A stretch of 64,000 nucleotides of DNA from Nelumbo lutea (lineage: Eukaryota; Streptophyta; Magnoliopsida; Proteales; Nelumbonaceae). A program made the translations under genes and the position numbers. The stretch spans positions 108,745,254-108,809,253 of the forward strand of contig JAKGHH010000002.1 in the NCBI GenBank assembly GCA_022828595.1, read 5' to 3'. The notes beneath the pieces were generated by a model that did no database searches, was not told where the DNA came from, and worked only from the letters and a program-made list of their open reading frames with translations. Positions 57,071 to 64,000 of the stretch are shown here, one piece after another; the stretch's first letter is position 1; each line of letters starts with the position of its first letter.

Positions 57071-60000
57071 CGTATGACATGACCCGATTGTAAATAAAAT
57101 GAGAGATAAAGACAATTTTTAACAAATATGAAAAAAATGTAGAAATTTAGTAATATCATTGTAAATAGTTAGTAGTGACACCATTGTAAATAATTATATG
57201 TTTAGTATCAAATATGAAAGAGAAAAAAGAGAAATGACAAAGTATGATTTTTTTTTGTTTTATCCGTTGGCATCATTGTACTTAATTAAATTTATAATAA
57301 TAATGGTTAAAAGCAAGGGGAAAGATTATAAGATTTCATTTAGATTATATAAAAAAAATCATTTTGGTAAATGTTTGCTTTTAGGTTATATATATATATA
57401 TATATATTAAATCACATATAAAATAACATATAATCATATATATAAATTTAAAATATGTGGGTCGGGTTGGGTCGGGCTTGGCTTAAAGTATTAGGCCCAG
57501 GCCCGTCGCCCGACCTTAAAAATTTGTAGTTGCAGGCTTGCAGCCTTGCACGCCTGCCATGGGATCAAGCGGAGCCTAATATAATATATATTTTACATTA
57601 ATAATATATTTATATATTTTAAATATAAAAAATAAAAAAGTCAATAAATCAAACTAATTGGCTTTGATTCAATTTCAATTCATATTTAAAAAAAATAGGT
57701 GATACCAATTCGATTTGAAAAATAAGCCTACGGATCGTTAACTGAACCGTGAGCACTTACTGTCATATCATTGGAAATTTAGAACTTTTTTCTGTTTTTT
57801 TGGCCGGAGACATGGGACTCTCGACCAGGGATGCCAACAACGGGTCGGGTTTAATACGGGATTCGCCAGGGCCAAATTCGATTAGGAATTGGGTCAGTGC
57901 GGAATTATCCCTTAACCCGACCCACCGACATTGACCGAGCGATTAGCGAAGGAAGCGTCAGGACTCACCGACTCAGGAGCATCGCAAGTTAAAATTACTG
58001 TAATACCCCTGACCTAGCGTTGGATGCTCGCTCGCTCACTCACTTACACTCAGAAGTCAGAATAGGTCCCTGCCCTGCCTGCCTAAACTGTCCTGTCCGA
58101 CCCAAGTGGAACAGCAGATTCCAACAACTTTTGAAAACTTTGGCAGGTGTCAGGTGGGCCCCACATCCAACTTGTTTCACAAGCAATAAGAAGAAGTAGT
58201 ATTCGTTATTGACTTCGAGGCAGCGTGCGTCAGCACCGAAAAAAACCAAAAACCCAGCGGTTTTTAATTACTCGATGGCTTAAGGGTATTCTTGTAATTT
58301 AAATTCATTCCCGACAAAAAAAAATTGAAACGCATTTCGTCCGATACCGGAACCCGAGTATCGGAATTGTTGCATGCTCGCCGTGTCAATGCAGGTGGTT
58401 CCAAATTGCACGGATACAAATGCTGCATCATACACCATAAATCTGGAATATGGTACTTGTGAGGTCACAGTGTTCCAGATATGTGTTCTATGATGCATTT
58501 GTAGAATTGGGATATGCTCCTCAAAGCTACATTGCATAGTGTATTACGAACATCTTCATAAATAATAGGGAAAATCTATGATGCGGGAAAGACATGGTAT
58601 CATAAGAGTTTTGGCCAATCAAAATTCACATTTATGAATTTTGATAAATAATACCTCATTGATTACCATGTTTATGATACTAGTTGATTGGTCAAGAAAT
58701 TTTTAGATATCAAATCTTTTCAATATTATAATCAAACAAGGCCTAAATAATACATACAAATTTGCGAGATGTTCCTGATGTGCGACCGAAACATACTGTG
58801 AGGTCAGTGTAAGGAGCAGATCCTGACTCACATTTGTAACATGAACAAGAAAAAAGAAAAGCGCTTATATTGTTGTTAGAGGCAAGGATTAAAGTATTGG
58901 TATCGGGTATCGTATCGGACAATTTGGATATGAATACGGATACGGATACACTTAAAAAACGCATGGATATGGATGAAAAATATAGAAACGTTTGGATACT
59001 CTAGAAAAATGCACAGAAATTCCACAAATATATTAATAATATTAAATTTAATGTCAAAATAACTATAAATAATATATAAATACATAGGAGTTTTTATATT
59101 TTAATGGTATATATGAAGAAATATATTACAACTAATATAGCGAGATGCGTCGATATTATGCAATTTTATTTATAGTGCATCAATCAAGAATCTAAGACAT
59201 ATTATATAGATTCTTAGAAATTAATACATGCACAAGGCCATTATTATTTTATTTTCTATTAAAGTCCAATGCACGAAATATATGCAACTATTCTATTTGA
59301 ATTATTATTTTAAAGATATATATCATATGAAAATTCATAAATTTTAATTACTAAAATAATTATTCCATTATTAATATTTTATTTTATAAAATTTTTAAAA
59401 TACATAATTATTTTACTTTTTTTATAAATGTAGATTAGTGAAATTGACCAATTCAATTTATGTTATATTCTCAAATATTTTGTAAATAATATTTTTACTT
59501 TTTAAATAGTAAATATATTATTATTTAATGCAAATTAAAATATTAATTAATAATTTATAAAAATTTGAATATACATATAATGTGCAAATTTATAAATTTT
59601 AAGTATTAAAATAATTTTTCTATTAATAATAGTTTTATTTGTATAAACTTCTTGAAATTAAAAATCAATTTTTGGTATATATGTAGATTTGATAAATTAT
59701 TTATTCCATTGATCATAAAATACTAATTTAAAAAATTATTCTTTTTAATTTATAGTTGGAGTTATTGAATATTAATACATATTATTTATTTGAGTTGTAT
59801 GTAGATTATTAGACTTTAATGTAATAAAGGTTAATGCATTTCTTTTATTATAAAAAAGTGGTAAGTGACATGGTGGTTGAAGAATATGTTCTTGGTCTTT
59901 ATGAATCACATGAAGGCATAGACTCATTGGACTAATGGATGCGGATGCGCGATACTCTGTTGTATTGGTGCATATCGAATTATATCAGCCCGATACACAT

Positions 60001-60312
60001 GGCTGACAGGATAAGTATCCAGTTTCTTGTAACCATTAATATCGGATCAATAATACTCTATCGTATCGGTGTGTATCGATACGCGCAGGATAAGTATCAG
60101 TTAGAAATCACATCTTTTCGCAACAATAGTCATATCCCTTTCTTGTAACCTCCAGTAAAAGAAATTAGACACGTCACCATTCGAATGAAAAAGCATCACT
60201 CCATGTTTTGAATTCTAAAACACTTACTAGTGTGTCCATGTGTTATTGAGGGGTCAAAAGTCAACATCAAATGTGAACTTGTTTGTCAATTTGCATGAAT
60301 TTGTTTTTAAAA
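57071..60312. other. AT-rich intergenic DNA, no gene recognised
   Basis: Contains a (TA)n run at about 57386-57407, gggtcgggttgggtcggg-type blocks near 57460 and 57840, and a GC-richer stretch around 57800-58260. A possible repeat with tatcgggtatcgtatcgg (about 58898) and gtatcggtgtgtatcgatac (about 60065) brackets about 1.2 kb of very AT-rich sequence. No coding signal. Confidence 0.5.
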
Positions 60313-60320
60313 ATTAAAAT

Positions 60321-60753
60321 CATTGTTTTAGAAGGCACGAGGTGTAAGTCCTCAATACCATATTTTGTCATAAATGAAATCATTAGTGATTTAATGTAAA
60401 GTGAACCAATCAAGCTATTAACATCTCTTGGATAAATAAAGTGAGTTTTTTTCTTATTATTATAAATATATATAATATCTCAAACTTGTTAATTTTTCAT
60501 TTCTTTTCTTAATGTTTTTTGTTTTTATTTTTATTTTTATTGATGTTGTTGCATAAATCAAATCAACTAATTTGTTCCCTTTCCCCTAAACTATTAGATG
60601 ATTATAAATCCAATATCAATTATATGGATGACTCTTCATATATTTCCTTCTTTTAAATTGGTTATTATTATTTTTTTCTTATGCTTTGAGGCTCATGCCT
60701 TCCCTTTTGAGGATATTATGTCTCAACTGTGCCTTTAGCCTTTTAAAACATTG
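60321..60753. mobile_element. hAT-type MITE (433 bp) with perfect target duplication
   Basis: Begins cattgttttagaaggcacg and ends gccttttaaaacattg. Flanks attaaaat (60313-60320) and attaaaat (60754-60761) are identical. Its left end (aggtgtaagtcctcaa) closely resembles the sequence just inside the left end of the hAT transposase relic (aggtgtaagcctcaat, 4420-4437), so it is probably a deletion derivative of that lineage. Confidence 0.93.
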
Positions 60754-61636
60754 ATTAAAATAAGGAAAATCTATGGTATATTTGTGCAGTAAAAGATGGG
60801 ATTGGTTGAACATAATGGTAATTACACCTTGTTAAACATGAAATCGCACTTTTTATAACATGAACCAATAAAGAGTAAGCAGATTTTAACATGATTGGTG
60901 GAGATTTGGATTTAACATGCAGCCAAAATTAGTGAATGCATGGAAGTTGAACTCTTTTTACAATGGCCATGTCAAGAAAAAAAAAATCTTTTATCTTTTA
61001 TATGGAGAATCCTTGGGCTTTGTTTGGTTAATTGGAAAACAAGAAAAAAAAAACAAAAAGTGGATAGAGATTTAAGTTGTATTTGGTTGCAATGCAAATA
61101 AATTTACACTGATGCAAACCATGGAAACACAAATGATTTGAGTGTAAATTTTGACCTATTTATGTTTCAAGCTTTAGATTATTTTGTTTGATTACAGTAC
61201 AAATGAAGTAAATTAAGGCATGAAACAGAATAAAGTAAAATCCAAAATAAAATTAAATAAGAATTTCCATTTTTTACATTTGCAATCCCATGCATTTGTA
61301 CTAGTGCACTACAACCAATCAACTAGTATCATAAAAGTGGTAACCAATCAATTTATTCATCAAAATTTATAGATGGTGGTTCTGAGTAGTCAAAGTTCTT
61401 CTAGTATTTATACATTTTTGTTTTGCTCCATAGGACTACAAAACAGGGATAACCCATAACCCCCGACACTACTTATGCATGGCAGTCGATCACAAGCCTC
61501 CACTACAACTAGCAAGAGACCTTATCAACTAGCTAATTAGCACCTTACTTCTACTATTTATACCCCTTGTGGCATCATAGAGATTGTCTTTTAATAAACC
61601 AAACACAACCTAATGTCTACAACGTCTCCTTTTATG

Positions 61637-62051
61637 TAGGGGTGTAAACAGATCGAATTTGAATCGGATTAGGCAATATCCGAATTCGAATCCGATTAAA
61701 TATTCGAATATTCGATTCGAATTCGAATTCGACTAATTAATTATTTTAGGTAATTAATAAATATATAAAATATATAAATATATAAATTATTTATATAATT
61801 TAATTATTATATACATAAATTAAATAAAATATTTAAAAATTTTATATATTATACATAAGAATTAAATAATAGATTGAATTTGGACATTTATCAAATCGAA
61901 TCAGGTCATATTCGAATTCAAATCCGATTAACTATTTGGTATGGATAAAATATCAGAATCTGACCAATTAGATATTTAAATTATCTGAATTTGATTCGAT
62001 TATGTTAAATCTCGAATTCCAAATTGGATTTTCAAATATTGTTGACACCTA
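61637..62051. mobile_element. hAT-type MITE (415 bp) with perfect target duplication
   Basis: Begins taggggtgtaaacag and ends tgttgacaccta, an imperfect inverted repeat. Flanks cttttatg (61629-61636) and cttttatg (62052-62059) are identical. The arms consist largely of attcgaatccgatt-type short palindromic motifs. Confidence 0.92.
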
Positions 62052-62237
62052 CTTTTATGGTCAATAACAAATTAATAGAAAAATAAATAACATGTAACCT
62101 TATTCTTGAATGCTAACTCAATTCCACATTTTCCACATTAATGTGATTATGTGAGTGCCATGAGAAACATGTTTAATTCATTCCCTACTTTTCATAATAT
62201 AATTTTTATTATTAGAAACCTATATATCCTTGCACTC

Positions 62238-63130
62238 AACTTTCTTGTCCTCCAAAGTAAAAAACAGCTTCAGTTGGGGCCAAGATCACACTTATTGCGC
62301 TAAATGCCATGGTTCAAGCCTTCAAGGTGTCAAAAATTGCATGTGGGACATTTTCAATGAACAATGTACTTAGACCAAAAATTAATTAGGGCTCAAGAAT
62401 TGAATCAGGATTCCAATGGGAGGGATATTAATCTCTAATCTAGAAGTGGTTAGATGTCTCAATATTCCCTGTATATTTAGTGTTTCGATAAGCCAACTTT
62501 TTTGACCTCCAAAGTCAAAAACAGTTTCAACTGCGGCCAAGAACACGGTTGTCACTTCTATTTGATTACGATGTTTCTATCATGGTTTTTGAACTGCTGT
62601 TGATTCGGATGATCAGACCGTTCGATTTGAAATCAATTATGATACCAGCTCTGTTTTACCCTCAAATTATTATTATTATTTTATTAAAAAGGAAAAAAAA
62701 AGTCAATTTGATGAGTGATCCATTGATTTGGACAGTTGAATTATCAATCTATTCGATTTAGATAACAGTTTTTGACTGCTTTTATTTTATTTATTCTTTA
62801 AATTGTCACGGGGTGATTTATTTAGAGCAGATGGTCGGACTGCTAACTCAGAAATCAATGGCCAAAGTGATTCTAGTTTTAGGTCAATTTTTAAAATATT
62901 GATTCATATCATTGATAGAATTTTTTGGGACAATGCCCTAGCTGCTATGGCTCAAAGAGTACACAAAAATTGTGTATCAGGCATTTCAAATAAACAATAT
63001 ACTTGAATAAAAAATCAATTAGGGCTCAAGAATTGAATCATGACATCTTTAGGAGGGGCATTAACCTTTAAGGGTTGTCAGATTGGTGTTCCAATATATT
63101 CCCTGTATTTAGCGCTTCAATAAGCCAATA
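62238..63130. repeat. Tandem repeat of about 257 bp, second unit interrupted
   Basis: Unit 1 (62238-62493) and unit 2 (from 62494) share cctccaaagt, aaaacag, ggccaaga and, further on, attagggctcaagaattgaat and atattccctgtat. In unit 2 the second half resumes only at about 62928, so roughly 370 bp are inserted at about 62560-62928. The insert resembles 52470-52735. Confidence 0.7.
62560..62928. repeat. Dispersed repeat inserted in a tandem unit
   Basis: Shares order and wording with 52470-52735: a gaccgttcg/gaccattcg start, ctctgtttta, gatccattgattt against gattcattgacttgg, gtttttgactg and ctcagaaatcaatggccaa against cccagaaacccatagcc. No terminal repeats or coding sequence recognised. Confidence 0.55.
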
Positions 63131-64000
63131 CTTCTAGCAATTCTCCCAATAACAATGATAATGGTTGAAGTTGTTAAACTGAAAATTTTATTGTTTTATT
63201 TTTTAATTAATAAAATAATAAAATAATAAAATTTTCAAAGGCACAGTGATCCACCCAACTTCTGTTTTAGCCATTAAGGAGCCAATAACCTCCTTAAAGA
63301 CTTATTCACCATAAGTCTATAAACGATAAGTTTTTCAATTCAGATCTTCAGCTCTTATCAAACGGCCCCTTGTCATACAACAATGAGTTCAGGTTTTGTG
63401 GTCTACTACTATTAGTGTTAACTTTAGTTGCAGCCAAGTTACATTAGGCCAATCAATGATAGACACATCATCTATGAAAATTTAACTAAAAACGTGGATG
63501 GCATGGCTAATCTTGATTGAATTGATATTGCTAAAGATAGCCAACTGCCACACTTTAATTTGACAATCTTATCTCTCTTCAATTTGATAATGTTCCTTTA
63601 TTTTGGTTGAATTACCTAACTAGGTACAAAAAACTATCATTTTGATTATTTATTCATGAACTCACTTCTCATAGAAGTACACACTATGCACCACCATATT
63701 AATCTCTCTCTCTCTCTCTCAATATAGTATGTGTTTGGTAGAGCTTCATTTATTAACTAAATGTTTGTATTTGATTTGTCTTCAAAACTGAATAAGTAAT
63801 AATGTCAATTGTTTATGACAAGTAGGTGCGACTAGGCACTATATCAATAGAACAATGAATAAACGCTTAACCATTGTGAGAAACATTAAAATGAAACTTC
63901 TTCTAATAATAGATGAATAAATAAATCAATGCTAGCTTTTGTGAGTATCTATGTGTATGAATCACCATGATAGACTAAATGCTAATTTGACAATAACATA
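63131..64000. other. AT-rich DNA to the window end, no gene recognised
   Basis: Contains a (TC)n run at about 63703-63720 and an attaataaaataataaaataa low-complexity stretch near 63205. Nothing coding or repeat-bounded is visible. Confidence 0.5.

Noticed and set aside
57749..57934. 61-codon open frame in a GC-richer patch
   Set aside because: The sequence is a gggtcggg/cccgaccc-type dispersed repeat with no coding motif.
58880..60075. A 1.2-kb transposon bounded by tatcggtatcg-type sequence
   Set aside because: Similar short blocks occur at both ends, but I found neither clear inverted termini nor a target duplication, so it is noted only as possible repeat DNA.
1..64000. CRISPR array, operon, phage-like or bacterial defence cluster
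   Set aside because: The window is plant nuclear DNA with spliceosomal introns; the only tandem arrays are microsatellites, a 29-bp repeat, a SINE duplication and GC-rich cassettes, none with spacer structure.

Overview
The window is nuclear DNA of a flowering plant. It holds one recognisable host gene, a callose synthase of the CalS3/GSL12 type on the plus strand. Spliceosomal introns, Ty1/copia elements primed by initiator tRNA-Met, plant LINEs, hAT elements, an Au-like SINE and a TRIM element all point to an angiosperm. The species cannot be told from the sequence; the long repeat-filled introns suggest a medium to large, repeat-rich genome.

Region 1-44270 is the gene. I resolve 38 exons (62-172 to 44022-44270) that join without a frame break into 1,779 codons plus stop. 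About 170-180 N-terminal residues lie before base 1. The product should be a plasma-membrane GT48 enzyme that makes 1,3-beta-glucan (callose) from UDP-glucose, with an FKS1-type N-terminal domain, a first membrane cluster, a large cytosolic catalytic loop and a C-terminal membrane cluster. Thirty-six of the 37 introns have GT-AG ends; one is GC-AG.

Four introns carry most of the length. Intron 5 (1188-9651) is a nest: LINE tail, a LINE ORF1 split by a hAT-type MITE that itself contains a complete 286-bp TRIM, then a decayed hAT transposase, then the LINE endonuclease start. Intron 8 (10165-14684) has a LINE interrupted by an antisense LINE, two overlapping hAT-type elements and an antisense RTE-like tail. 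Intron 32 (27646-31156) is mostly decayed repeats. Intron 36 (32656-43727) holds a LINE RNase H relic, a 452-bp hAT MITE, a full-length copia element with target duplication (33972-39380), another MITE, an Au-SINE piece and an antisense internally deleted copia element.

Region 44271-64000 has no gene I can support. It contains the probable 3' UTR, a second full-length but dead copia element (45289-50779), intergenic DNA, an array of GC-rich cassettes (55.9-57.1 kb), very AT-rich DNA, and two precisely bounded hAT-type MITEs (60321-60753 and 61637-62051).

I found no sign of a new enzymatic or defence system. The interest lies in an intact coding sequence surviving heavy intronic transposon load, in insertions whose empty sites can be read directly, in a GC-AG intron beside a strong in-exon GT donor, and in a sense-oriented copia element that could affect expression of the last exons.
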